From contig NZ_JABURL010000106.1 of assembly GCF_014762705.1 (NCBI RefSeq), positions 25,251 through 89,250 on the forward strand: a stretch of 64,000 nucleotides of DNA. Reading direction: 5' to 3'. This DNA is from Cyclobacterium sp. (GTDB lineage: Bacteria > Bacteroidota > Bacteroidia > Cytophagales > Cyclobacteriaceae). This document shows positions 24,281 to 32,982 of this stretch, piece after piece. Each line of letters opens with the position of its first letter. Positions within the stretch are counted from its first letter, which is position 1. The position numbers were made by a program, and so were the translations under genes. The notes under the pieces are model-generated. The model saw only the letters and a list, made by a program, of their open reading frames with translations, ran no database searches and had not been told where the DNA came from.

Positions 24281-25344
24281 CAGCTATTCAGTTTTTTGGA
24301 AGGGTAGACCCGAAGATGCGATTCATTGGACCAGAATTTACAGGATCAGCCAAAACCATGGGGATGGCTTTGGCCGGGAATGGATGCTTGTACTGTTGTC
24401 CCTTTCACCACCCTAGAGTTTTGAAAATAGATCCGGAAAATGCCACCGTTACCGAAATTGGACCTGAATATATAGGGTTTAGTAAGTGGTGGGGGATATG
24501 TTCCCATTCAAATGGAAAATTGTATTGTGCGCCAAACGCCAGATTAACCTATCTGGAAATAGATCCGGCTACGGATACGATGACGGAAATCAATTCGGTA
24601 TATGATCTTGCCAGGGGCATTTCCTTTCATCCCAACGGGAAGTTGTACAGTTGGAGATCCGGAGGAGGCGGTGACTCCGACAGAAACCAGCTTATTGAAT
24701 TTGATCCGATTAGTCTTCAGATTAATCTCGTTGGGGAAAGCGATCTTAGTAATGTACCGGGAGGTTTTTTCAGAACCACTATTTTGGGAAAAGACAACAG
24801 AATCTATAATTCGGTAGGAAACAAGCGTAGAATTTACAGGTACGATCCCGCTTCTGATACTACGGAAATCTTTAATACGGAAGACATCGGGGGGAATAAT
24901 TCCCATTGGGGAATGTGTCTGGCGGCAGACAACGAAAACATTTATTACGCAAATCACATCGATGGCAATATGCTTACCTGGTATGATACCAATGGAGTGA
25001 AAGGGGTAGCATCCGGGTATCAGGCCTATTCCCCCGGAGCCAACAATTTTGCTATCACCCCGGCACCTGATGGTAATCTTTTCTGTGCACCGGCAAATAG
25101 CCCCTTTGTCATCCGTCACAAAACGATAGATGGAATCGATTCTCCATTTGGATTTAATATGGGGACGACCGGTGAAAAGTATACTTCTATAAAATGTGCA
25201 GGAAATGGTAAACTCTACCTGGCACCCTATAATATGCCAAGAGTTTTAGAAATCTATGGGATTGGAGAATTCACTTCTTTCAGCCAGGTGTACGGATTTG
25301 ACCCAATTACTAACGAGCCAACAATTTATATGAGAGGATTATGA
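24277..25344 (+). CDS. Beta-propeller-like tail protein
   Basis: A 355-aa protein with repeated segments of the form ...NGKLYCAPNA..., ...GNGCLYCCPFHHPRV..., ...DGNLFCAPANSPFV..., ...GNGKLYLAPYNMPRV..., roughly six to seven blades. This is a beta-propeller by pattern (cf. NHL/Kelch-like), probably a receptor- or glycan-binding tip. The true start is ATG 24277, overlapping the previous stop (ATGA); upstream in-frame codons lie inside the previous gene. Unlike secreted propellers it has no signal peptide, which agrees with a virion protein. It overlaps the following gene by four bases. Confidence 0.68.
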   Translation: MTAIQFFGRVDPKMRFIGPEFTGSAKTMGMALAGNGCLYCCPFHHPRVLKIDPENATVTEIGPEYIGFSKWWGICSHSNGKLYCAPNARLTYLEIDPATDTMTEINSVYDLARGISFHPNGKLYSWRSGGGGDSDRNQLIEFDPISLQINLVGESDLSNVPGGFFRTTILGKDNRIYNSVGNKRRIYRYDPASDTTEIFNTEDIGGNNSHWGMCLAADNENIYYANHIDGNMLTWYDTNGVKGVASGYQAYSPGANNFAITPAPDGNLFCAPANSPFVIRHKTIDGIDSPFGFNMGTTGEKYTSIKCAGNGKLYLAPYNMPRVLEIYGIGEFTSFSQVYGFDPITNEPTIYMRGL

Positions 25345-25802
25345 ACGAAGAACTTTACTCAGAGCAAAAAATCCAGCACAGGCATTCGAATTACCTGATC
25401 CGTCTGGAGCATGAGAAGCTGGAAATTGACCAGGATCTGGAAATGACCGCCTCGATTCGTCTGGTATTTTATACCAAAGACGAAGCAGGGGAGATTGACC
25501 GGCCGGTACTTGATGTGATCAGAGAGGATACCAGCCTGACGGAATCACAAAAAAGGAATGATCTGGAAATGTTCCGGACCAGAGTTTGGAAGAGTTCCAC
25601 CCGTGGCTCTATGGTGCTTCCCACTACAGGTGAGCTTGTCTACCCAGATGAATATGGAAATTATCCCGAGGGAGCCATCACACAGCTGCAGTATTGGCAA
25701 AGTTTGCCGGCAACCGCTTTCCCTGGCGAGACTCTGGCCGAAAAGGTTTATAGTGCGCTGCTGGTAAACATGCAGGAAATATACGATTTGCAGAATATCT
25801 GA
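25341..25802 (+). CDS. Phage protein at the end of the late operon
   Basis: A 153-aa protein of no recognised family. The first 100 residues are a charged beta/alpha domain (SIRLVFYTKDEAGEIDRPVL), the C-terminal 50 a short helical region (ETLAEKVYSALLVNMQEIYD). It is the last gene of the plus-strand late operon and ends 10 bases from the convergent integrase stop. It might be a fibre chaperone or accessory tail protein, based only on position after the receptor-binding proteins. Confidence 0.5.
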   Translation: MNEELYSEQKIQHRHSNYLIRLEHEKLEIDQDLEMTASIRLVFYTKDEAGEIDRPVLDVIREDTSLTESQKRNDLEMFRTRVWKSSTRGSMVLPTTGELVYPDEYGNYPEGAITQLQYWQSLPATAFPGETLAEKVYSALLVNMQEIYDLQNI

Positions 25803-25811
25803 ACTTGCGAA

Positions 25812-26969
25812 CTACTCAACAAGAAACTTCATTTCTTCTCGTAATCTATCGTCATCGACGTGGGTATATTCCAAAGTTGTCGAAATTTTTTCATGCCCCA
25901 TGAGCTTTTGCAATACTTCAACATGCCCTCCCCTTCTCAGGAACTGCGTTGCAAACGTATGCCTGGCTACATGTGTAGTTAAATTTTTCCGGATGCCAGC
26001 ATTTGCAGCAATTTCTTTTAAGGTTCGGTTGGTCACCTGGTCACTGACTGTTTCAAACAAATACCCTTTTTCGGTTAGGATGTAAGCAAAATGTTCATCT
26101 CGAAGGGGGATTTTAATCGTCTTCTCAGTTTTACGGGTTTTATAAGGGACGATAATTAGTAAATCATCATGAATATCTGACCACTTGGCACGTTTGATGT
26201 CAGAAAATCTTAGACCTGAAATACAGGAAAAAAGAAAATGACAAAGCACCCGTTTATGGTGTTCTGGAATATGGTCTTCGTTGTAATAAATTTTGAGCTT
26301 CTCAATTTCCTCCGGCTTCAAATAAACCTTTCTCCCGGGATACTTTGGCATTGAAAATTGGCTGATTGAATCGATATTCACAGAAATCCCCGCTGCATAG
26401 GCTCTCCTTACATATGTGGTCATGGTTTTCAGAATTCGCCAGGTGGATGAAAGCTTTAGTCCCTCGTGTTTAATCAACCAAGCTTTGAAGGTTTCTAAAA
26501 ATTCCTTGTTGATCTCAGAAAATGGGATTTCGGATTTAAACGATTTGATTTTCCTTAGTCCCGAAAGCTCATTTTTATACGTTTGCTTTTCGATCATAAA
26601 GGCATTGAACCGGTCTTCAATGTCATTTTCTGCCCAGATTATAAAATCCTTCCTTGCACCGTACCGCTTCAAGTCCTTATGAAACTGCTCAATAGATAGC
26701 TCCATGTCCGAATGCCGGTAGAACATAAAAATATCATTGATTTTAGCTATCTCCTTATTCACCAAAAGGTTGTAATCATTCGCCAGTTGGTCTTTCTTTT
26801 TTCGGGGTAAAAACACACCAGCTTTGGTATCAAAAAATTCCACTGGCCATGAAATCTTCAATGAGATCGTGGTTTTTTTCGAATTGATAATTACCTGGAG
26901 ATAAACAGGAGCAAAACCATCAGAATTGACTCGGTCAATTTTTATCCTACAATAAACGGAGGTTCTCAT
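25812..26969 (-). CDS. int: Tyrosine-type integrase of the prophage
   Basis: A 385-aa phage integrase. The N-terminal arm-binding and SAM-like core-binding domains (residues 1-200) are typical of Bacteroidota integrases. The C-terminal catalytic domain carries SGLRFSD (catalytic Arg), a Lys in the TRKTEKTIKIPL segment, HVARHTF (H-x-x-R), GHEKISTTLEYTH with the final Tyr nucleophile. I placed the start at ATG 26969 because the frame continues upstream into tRNA-Leu, which cannot be coding. The gene reads away from the tRNA; the 3' end of tRNA-Leu is 143 bp upstream. It should catalyse integration and excision at the tRNA. Confidence 0.95.
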   Translation of the reverse strand: MRTSVYCRIKIDRVNSDGFAPVYLQVIINSKKTTISLKISWPVEFFDTKAGVFLPRKKKDQLANDYNLLVNKEIAKINDIFMFYRHSDMELSIEQFHKDLKRYGARKDFIIWAENDIEDRFNAFMIEKQTYKNELSGLRKIKSFKSEIPFSEINKEFLETFKAWLIKHEGLKLSSTWRILKTMTTYVRRAYAAGISVNIDSISQFSMPKYPGRKVYLKPEEIEKLKIYYNEDHIPEHHKRVLCHFLFSCISGLRFSDIKRAKWSDIHDDLLIIVPYKTRKTEKTIKIPLRDEHFAYILTEKGYLFETVSDQVTNRTLKEIAANAGIRKNLTTHVARHTFATQFLRRGGHVEVLQKLMGHEKISTTLEYTHVDDDRLREEMKFLVE

Positions 26970-27111
26970 ACCTCCGATGTTAGGGTGAAAAAAGGGAGAA
27001 ATGCTACTTGCAAAAGTAGCCTTAATAGCCTGTTTGGGCATGTCGTGTGAAATTTGTGTGAAACAAAAATCCACGTTTGCGCGACGTATTGGCCGATTTT
27101 GCCAAAATTTG

Positions 27112-27150
27112 TACCAGGAGCGGGAATCGAACCCGCACGGCCTAATGGCC
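27112..27150. other. Probable attachment site core (attR) in tRNA-Leu 3' part
   Basis: The region covers the T-arm and 3' acceptor strand of tRNA-Leu next to the integrase gene. Tyrosine integrases of this type usually recombine within such sequence and keep the tRNA intact by supplying the 3' end. The partner copy would be at the left prophage end, outside the window. Exact limits are not visible. Confidence 0.5.
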
Positions 27151-27195
27151 ACAAGATTTTAAGTCTTGCGTGTCTACCTATTCCACCATCCCGGC
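27112..27195 (-). tRNA. tRNA-Leu (anticodon UAA), prophage integration site
   Basis: An 84-nt class II tRNA on the minus strand. Acceptor GCCGGGA pairs with TCCTGGT with two G-U pairs; D-arm GGTGGAATAGGTAGACACG; anticodon stem CAAGA/TCTTG with loop CTTAAAA (anticodon TAA); a variable arm; T-arm GCGGGTTCGATTCCCGC. No CCA is encoded. The 3' end faces the integrase, so the 3' half is the likely attachment core. Confidence 0.96.
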
Positions 27196-27262
27196 ATGTA
27201 TAGAAAGTCCAAAGTTAGGTAAAATCCCGGATTTTACCTTTACCAAACACCCCCTAAATAAG

Positions 27263-27284
27263 AAAGCCCTGAATCAGGGCTTTT
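27263..27284 (-). terminator. Terminator between tRNA-Gly and tRNA-Leu
   Basis: AAAGCCCTG (27263-27271) and CAGGGCTTT (27275-27283) form a perfect 9-bp stem around AAT, followed on the minus strand by a short T-rich end. It lies six bases past the 3' end of tRNA-Gly. Confidence 0.6.
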
Positions 27285-27289
27285 CTTGG

Positions 27290-27362
<73 letters not shown>

Positions 27363-27501
27363 TGATCATTATATAAAACACGAAAAGTCTTTTCTTACCG
27401 TATTTGTGAGTGCAAATTTACGCTATAATTTCTATTCTCCAATAATCCACAGGAAATTTTTACGCCATAAAACCTAGCCCCCTGAGCCTAAAGCCACTAG
27501 C

Positions 27502-30102
27502 CTATTCCAAAATTTTTTTGACCTCATTCAGTTTCAGCAAGGCCTCTACCGGAGAAATGGTATTGATATCCAGGGATTCCAGCAAATCCCTGGCCTCCTT
27601 AAACTTGGGGTCGATCTCAAAAAGACTCAATTGATAATTGTTTTTCGGCATATCCTTCATCTTTTCCTGATGCTGCTGCAACTGCTTGTCCTTTTCCAGG
27701 TACTTCATGATCTCCGCTGCCCGCAACACTACCGGATTGGGCATGCCGGCCATCTGGGCCACATGAATACCAAAACTGTGCTCACTCCCCCCTTTTTCCA
27801 GCTTTCGCATAAATATCACTTTGTTTCCTACCTCCCGCACAGAAACATTGAAATTCTTTACTTTGGGAAAATCATCGGCCAGCTGATTCAGTTCATGGTA
27901 ATGCGTAGCAAACAGGGTTTTGGCCTTGCACCTGGGGTGGTTGTGCAGGTATTCCACAATCGACCAGGCAATGGAAATACCATCGTAGGTAGAAGTACCC
28001 CTTCCGATTTCATCCATCAGCACCAGGCTCCGGTCGGATAAATTGTTTAAAATACTGGCTGTCTCAGTCATCTCTACCATAAAGGTAGATTCTCCCTTGG
28101 ACAGGTTATCGGAGGCACCTACCCGGGTAAAAACCTTATCCACCATGCCTATGCGCGCAAAAGAAGCGGGCACAAAACTACCCATCTGCGCCATCAGGAC
28201 AATCAGGGCTGTCTGCCGCAACAATGCAGATTTCCCTGCCATATTGGGTCCCGTGATGATGATGACCTGCTGGGAAGAATTGTCCAGGTAAATGTCATTG
28301 GGCACATATTCCTCTCCAATTGGCAGCTGCTTTTCGATTACCGGATGACGGCCATCTCTGATTTCTATCGATTCAGCGTCGGTAATCTTGGGGGCACAGT
28401 AGTTGTTTTCCGCAGCTACTTCGGCAAAACTCAATAAGCAGTCGAGTGCCGCCAGCACCCGGGCATTCTGCTGGATCTGAACCACATAGTCTCCCGCATC
28501 CTGTACCAGCAGCTGGAAATACTTTTGCTCCAGTGCCACCAGCCTCTCCTCCGCATGCAGGATTTTTTCTTCATAGGTTTTCAGTTCCTCGGTAATGTAT
28601 CGCTCGGCATTGACGAGGGTCTGCTTGCGGATCCACTCTGCCGGCACCTTGTCCTTGTGGGTATTGCTTACCTCCAGGTAATAACCAAAAACCTTGTTGA
28701 AGGCCACTTTCAGGGAACTGATCCCTGTCCGTTGCACCTCTCTTTGCTGAATCTGCACCAGGTAGTCCTTACCGGAATTGGCCAGTTTGCGGTATTCATC
28801 CAGATCGGCATCTACCCCATTTTTGATAATGCCCCCCTGATGAGTCAGCATGGGGGCATCTTCCATCAATTCCTTTTCAATTTTCTCCAGCAGGTAAGCA
28901 CAGGTATTCAGCTGGTCAGCCAACTTCTTCAGGGAGCCATGTTTTTGTTTGCCCAGCAATTCCTTGATGGGAAGGGTACTTTTCAGGGCCTTTTTCAGGT
29001 GGTTCATTTCCCGGGGATTGATCCTGCCCACGGCCACTTTGGAGATCAGCCTTTCCAGGTCTCCTACATGCTTGAGATGGGAAAACAATTCCTCTCTCAG
29101 TTCCGCTTCCTGATAGAAAAAATCAACTGATTTTTGTCTTTCTACAATGGGTTCTTTTTCCTTTAAAGGAAGCACCAGCCATTTTTTCATCATTCTGCTA
29201 CCCATAGGCGTCTGGGTCCTATCCAGAATCTGGATGAGGGGAATCCCCCCTTCCTGTTGTGAAAAAATCAATTCCAGGTTGCGGATGGTGAATTTATCCA
29301 GCCAGACATATTTCTCCTCCGCTATCCTGGATATAGAGGCAATATGCCTGACTTCCTTGTGCTCGGTTTCTTCCAGGTAATACAAAACGGCACCTGCAGC
29401 AATGGTGCCCAATACCATATTTTCTATGCCATATCCCTTCAGGTTATTGGTACCGAAATGATTGACTAGTTTCTCGTAAGTATACTCCTGTTGATACACC
29501 CAATCCTCACAATGAAAAGTCGTGAAATCATTTTTCAGCAAAGCCCCTGCGGCAGCCCGCGAGGCCTTGGAGTGGATCACTTCAGAGGGATTAAAACTTT
29601 GCAGCAGTTTTTCTATATAGGATTGGTTGCCCTGGGCACACATGAACTCCCCTGTAGAGAGATCCAGGAAGGCGATTCCAAGTTGCTCTCCCTCAAAATG
29701 AATGCTGGCCAAAAAATTATTCCTTCTCTTGTCCAGTACATTGTCATTGTAGGCAAGTCCGGGGGTAACCAGTTCCGTCACACCCCTTTTCACAATACCT
29801 TTTACCTCCCTGGGATCCTCCAGTTGGTCGCAAATGGCCACCCTGTTTCCAGCCCGCACCAATTTGGGCAAATAGGCATCCAGCGAATGATGGGGAAATC
29901 CTGCCAACTCGATATGCGAGGCCGATCCGTTGGCCCTTTTGGTGAGCACAATATCCAGGATTTTGCTGGCCTTGATGGCATCTTCTCCAAAAGTTTCATA
30001 AAAGTCCCCTACCCTGAAAAGCAATATCGCTCCGGGATGTTTTGCCTTGATGGCATTGTACTGTTTCATCAAAGGGGTTTCTTTCACTGCTGGTTTAGCC
30101 AT
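27502..30102 (-). CDS. mutS: DNA mismatch repair protein MutS
   Basis: An 866-aa MutS1, full family length. The N-terminal mismatch-binding domain has the F-Y-E motif (GDFYETFGEDA, residue about 33) that inserts at mismatches. The lever/clamp region spans about 260-560. The C-terminal ATPase carries Walker A GPNMAGKSALLRQ near residue 620, Walker B LVLMDEIGRGTSTYDG, and the FATHYHEL signature. It recognises base mismatches and small loops after replication and recruits MutL. The gene is divergent from the RNA methyltransferase at 30236, with about 130 bp between, which should hold both promoters. Confidence 0.98.
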   Translation of the reverse strand: MAKPAVKETPLMKQYNAIKAKHPGAILLFRVGDFYETFGEDAIKASKILDIVLTKRANGSASHIELAGFPHHSLDAYLPKLVRAGNRVAICDQLEDPREVKGIVKRGVTELVTPGLAYNDNVLDKRRNNFLASIHFEGEQLGIAFLDLSTGEFMCAQGNQSYIEKLLQSFNPSEVIHSKASRAAAGALLKNDFTTFHCEDWVYQQEYTYEKLVNHFGTNNLKGYGIENMVLGTIAAGAVLYYLEETEHKEVRHIASISRIAEEKYVWLDKFTIRNLELIFSQQEGGIPLIQILDRTQTPMGSRMMKKWLVLPLKEKEPIVERQKSVDFFYQEAELREELFSHLKHVGDLERLISKVAVGRINPREMNHLKKALKSTLPIKELLGKQKHGSLKKLADQLNTCAYLLEKIEKELMEDAPMLTHQGGIIKNGVDADLDEYRKLANSGKDYLVQIQQREVQRTGISSLKVAFNKVFGYYLEVSNTHKDKVPAEWIRKQTLVNAERYITEELKTYEEKILHAEERLVALEQKYFQLLVQDAGDYVVQIQQNARVLAALDCLLSFAEVAAENNYCAPKITDAESIEIRDGRHPVIEKQLPIGEEYVPNDIYLDNSSQQVIIITGPNMAGKSALLRQTALIVLMAQMGSFVPASFARIGMVDKVFTRVGASDNLSKGESTFMVEMTETASILNNLSDRSLVLMDEIGRGTSTYDGISIAWSIVEYLHNHPRCKAKTLFATHYHELNQLADDFPKVKNFNVSVREVGNKVIFMRKLEKGGSEHSFGIHVAQMAGMPNPVVLRAAEIMKYLEKDKQLQQHQEKMKDMPKNNYQLSLFEIDPKFKEARDLLESLDINTISPVEALLKLNEVKKILE

Positions 30103-30235
30103 GTGAGCATCGTGTTTTGTAAAATAAATCCTGAATTTACCGCTTCCTTAGGATAAACAAAAATAAGGTAAAAAATTAGGGCTTTCTAATTTTTCAGCCA
30201 GCACTTATCTTTACATTTTCAAACCCTGTTGAAAT

Positions 30236-30775
30236 ATGAAAAAACTTAGTTTAGATGAACTCAACCGGCTATCTGTTGAGGCATTTAAAAAAGCCGATAA
30301 AAACCCAATTGTATTGGTTTTGGACAATGTACGCAGCCTGAACAATGTTGGTGCTGCTTTCCGCACAGGAGATGCCTTCCGGGTCGAGAAAATATTCCTC
30401 TGTGGCATCACCGGTACCCCACCGCACCGGGACATTCACAAAACGGCCCTGGGCGCTACCGAATCCGTGGCCTGGGAATACCGGGAAAACACCCTTGAGC
30501 TGATCAGGGATCTCCGTCACGACGGCTATCAGGTCTGCGTGCTGGAGCAGGCATCTCACAGCATCCCCTTAAACCGCTTTCAGCCAAAGCCCGGACAGCC
30601 ATATGCCCTTGTTTTTGGGAATGAGGTCTTTGGTGTACATGAGGATGTGGTGCTTGCTGCCGATCATGTGTTGGAAATCCCCCAGCTGGGTACCAAGCAT
30701 TCCCTCAATATCTCTGTCACTATAGGTATTGCCTTGTGGGACCTGGTCTGCAAAACCGAGGGCTTGGAAAAGTAA
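30236..30775 (+). CDS. SpoU/TrmH-family RNA 2'-O-methyltransferase
   Basis: A 179-aa SPOUT-class methyltransferase. Motif 1 is VLDNVRSLNNVGAAFRTGDA (with N-x2-N-x-G-A-x-x-R-T), motif 2 VFGNEVFGVHEDV, motif 3 EIPQLGTKHSLNISVTIGIA. These form the trefoil knot that binds S-adenosylmethionine. The family methylates the 2'-OH of tRNA or rRNA; the short length without an N-terminal extension fits TrmH/TrmL-type tRNA enzymes, but the exact target position is not evident. A TACATTTT element upstream (about 30211) is a one-mismatch -7 box. Divergent from mutS. Confidence 0.92.
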   Translation: MKKLSLDELNRLSVEAFKKADKNPIVLVLDNVRSLNNVGAAFRTGDAFRVEKIFLCGITGTPPHRDIHKTALGATESVAWEYRENTLELIRDLRHDGYQVCVLEQASHSIPLNRFQPKPGQPYALVFGNEVFGVHEDVVLAADHVLEIPQLGTKHSLNISVTIGIALWDLVCKTEGLEK

Positions 30776-30873
30776 ATTTAGTTTATCCAAAAAATAATGG
30801 ATAATCTACAAGAACTTTGCCTTAAATGGTCCGTTTAAAATCGAAGAAACCATACCTAAACACAATTAGATCG

Positions 30874-31653
30874 ATGAAAACTTTTCTTTCTGTTATGGCT
30901 GTTTTTTGTTTTGCCTGTATACTCAGCAGCTGTAAAACCCGGCAATCCCTTCCTACAGGAGATACCAGTGCCAATTCCCTGGATTGGGAAGGTACCTATG
31001 AAGGCATCCTCCCCTGTGCAGATTGTGAGGGAATTGCCACTTCCATCAGTCTTGACCGGGAAGGGAAATACCTCAAAGTAATCCGTTATATGGGAGAAAG
31101 AGAGGAGGAATTCCGGCAGGAAGGCCGTTTTGAATGGAATCCTGAGGGCAATACCATCACCTTATCCGGCATGGACGATGCGCCAAATCAATACCTGGTT
31201 GGAGAAAACCAACTTTTTCACCTGGACATGGAGGGGAAAAGAATAACCGGAGATCTGGCAAATTCCTACGTGTTGAAAAAAGTAGTTGCCAAAACAGACC
31301 ATCCTTTGCTCAACACCAATTGGATGCTGACATACATGGAGAAATTTCCGGAAGAAGACTGGACTCCTGGAGAAATCTTTGTTTTTCTGGAGGAAGAAAG
31401 CAACCGCTTGCATGGTTATGGCGGCTGCAATAATTTTTTCGGCGTATACGAACTAAAAACCGAAAACCAGCTGGAGCTTGGAAAGATTGGCAGGACCCAA
31501 AAATATTGTCGGGATGAAATGCAGGCAGAAAATTTCTTTTTCGCCTATCTTGAACAAGTGCGAAACTACCAGTTGAAGGGGGATACATTGGAGTTGCGGG
31601 ATGAGGGAAATGAATTGCTGCTTACATTTTCAAAAGCCTCCGGAAAAAAATAA
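30874..31653 (+). CDS. Lipoprotein with NlpE-like and META (HslJ-like) domains
   Basis: A 259-aa lipoprotein. Start ATG 30874 gives a clean signal peptide with lipobox CILSSC. An NlpE-type domain follows, with the characteristic EGILPCADCEGI (C-x-x-C) near residue 50, then a META domain with LHGYGGCNNFFGVYEL in the last 110 residues. In E. coli NlpE senses surface adhesion or lipoprotein stress via Cpx, and HslJ is a heat-shock lipoprotein; here the two are fused, common in Bacteroidota. Function is likely envelope stress sensing or copper handling, but not defined. Solitary gene. Confidence 0.82.
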   Translation: MKTFLSVMAVFCFACILSSCKTRQSLPTGDTSANSLDWEGTYEGILPCADCEGIATSISLDREGKYLKVIRYMGEREEEFRQEGRFEWNPEGNTITLSGMDDAPNQYLVGENQLFHLDMEGKRITGDLANSYVLKKVVAKTDHPLLNTNWMLTYMEKFPEEDWTPGEIFVFLEEESNRLHGYGGCNNFFGVYELKTENQLELGKIGRTQKYCRDEMQAENFFFAYLEQVRNYQLKGDTLELRDEGNELLLTFSKASGKK

Positions 31654-31721
31654 AATTTTCCGACTTCTTTAGGAAATCTAAATTAAATCAGCTAATTTTT
31701 TAGTCTTAAAACAAGCTGCTA

Positions 31722-32873
31722 ATGAAATACTTATTCTTATCAGGATTGTTCCTGGTACTTGCTGCCTGCCAGTCCAAGGAAAACAAATCCGGGGCCGGAA
31801 ATCAGTTTACTCTTCAAATGGACACAGTGATGGTCCACCCGGGAGAGGAAATCCTTTTTCTAAACTCTCGGCTGTACCATGCCAAGCTGACTCCTGACAA
31901 AAAATACCTCTATAACTTTAATTATCAGGAATACAGCATCGAAAAGATCGATCTGGATGAGCTGAAATTTGTCAGCAAAATTACCCTTGACAAGGAAGGG
32001 CCAAATGGGTTGGGAGCCTACTTCCGGACACTGGAACTTATAGGGGAGGACCGTTTTTTATTTTGCAGTTACGGGCAGGACAATATCATAAATGACCAGG
32101 GCAAAAAGTTGGAGCAGTTTGAATTTGCCAAAATGGGTTCGGATGAAGAAAAGCTGGATGAACGCGATAATTTCCTGATCCCGCTGAGTATTGACGAAAA
32201 AGCCAGGCGCTTTGCGGGAATAGTGACCAACTGGGAAAAGAAAACCGCCAAACTGGTGTTAATTGACCGGGAGCAGAACCAAATAACCAGCTTTGCTGCC
32301 CCGGAAATCGAAAAGGCCTCAAAATTTGAAATCATGCTCAACGATGGGGAAATGAGAATGGGACTGGGCACGACCCGGTTTGGAAAGGTAGAAAATGGCA
32401 AGTTAATTTTCGGAACCGGGGTGGGGCATGAGCTTTATGTACTGGATCCGGAGGCTGAAGAATTCCGCCTGGTAAGCTATGCCAGTGAACTCCTTCCTCC
32501 GGAAAAGAGCGGGGATTACCCTGCAGAGGTCAGCAGTCAAAACGAAATGCGGGTCATTCACGAGAAAATTCAATCTGACATTAATTTTGCCGCTCCGGTT
32601 TGGGACGAAAAAAAGCAGGTTTATTATCGATTGGCTTTCCGGATGGAGTTTGACGACTCACAGCCCATTCCTGAAGGGAGTTTTATGCGGGAAACCAGTG
32701 GAGCGAATGTCTACCTGACTGTTTTGGACAAGGATTTCAATCCGCTTAGCGAAGGGCAACTTACCGCCATGAACAATTATCCGCCTTTTCATTTTGCCAA
32801 AGACGGTAAGCTATGGCTATTTGAAAATCTGGAGGATGAAATGGGATTTGTCCGGATGGATATTTCCTGGTAA
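31722..32873 (+). CDS. DUF4221 lipoprotein
   Basis: A 383-aa lipoprotein with signal and lipobox LVLAAC. The rest is a predicted beta-propeller-like periplasmic protein with repeats such as KLTPDKKYLYNFNYQEYSIE and FLFCSYGQDNIINDQGK. This matches the DUF4221 family, found mainly in Cyclobacteriaceae, where it often occurs in many copies. No catalytic motif is known. Solitary gene; the convergent BlaR-like gene lies 110 bp downstream, with a short inverted repeat between. Confidence 0.72.
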   Translation: MKYLFLSGLFLVLAACQSKENKSGAGNQFTLQMDTVMVHPGEEILFLNSRLYHAKLTPDKKYLYNFNYQEYSIEKIDLDELKFVSKITLDKEGPNGLGAYFRTLELIGEDRFLFCSYGQDNIINDQGKKLEQFEFAKMGSDEEKLDERDNFLIPLSIDEKARRFAGIVTNWEKKTAKLVLIDREQNQITSFAAPEIEKASKFEIMLNDGEMRMGLGTTRFGKVENGKLIFGTGVGHELYVLDPEAEEFRLVSYASELLPPEKSGDYPAEVSSQNEMRVIHEKIQSDINFAAPVWDEKKQVYYRLAFRMEFDDSQPIPEGSFMRETSGANVYLTVLDKDFNPLSEGQLTAMNNYPPFHFAKDGKLWLFENLEDEMGFVRMDISW

Positions 32874-32982
32874 AAACTGCCAAGTTTCCGAAGACCTCAA
32901 AGGTTAAATTGACCCTGACCTTTGGTTTCAAATTCTTCATTTATCAAAGCACCATATAGGCCCTACCATTTGGGTTGTCTGA

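Larger units (their letters stand above)
1..27195. mobile_element. Tailed-phage prophage, right-hand portion, ending at tRNA-Leu
   Basis: Contiguous late phage genes occupy this span: TerS, TerL, portal, DUF6712 connector, tape measure, tail-tip proteins, holin, spanin-like lipoprotein, tail fibre proteins, then an opposite-strand tyrosine integrase that starts 143 bp from the 3' end of a tRNA-Leu gene. A long-tailed (siphovirus-like) virion is inferred from the 1350-aa tape measure and the absence of sheath or baseplate genes. The first gene is cut by the window edge and no capsid or early genes are visible, so the left end lies outside. Orientation (int at the tRNA end) fits integration into the tRNA 3' part; the matching left attachment repeat cannot be seen. 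Two places look like accessory insertions: 6068-6612 and 10640-14264. Confidence 0.93.
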
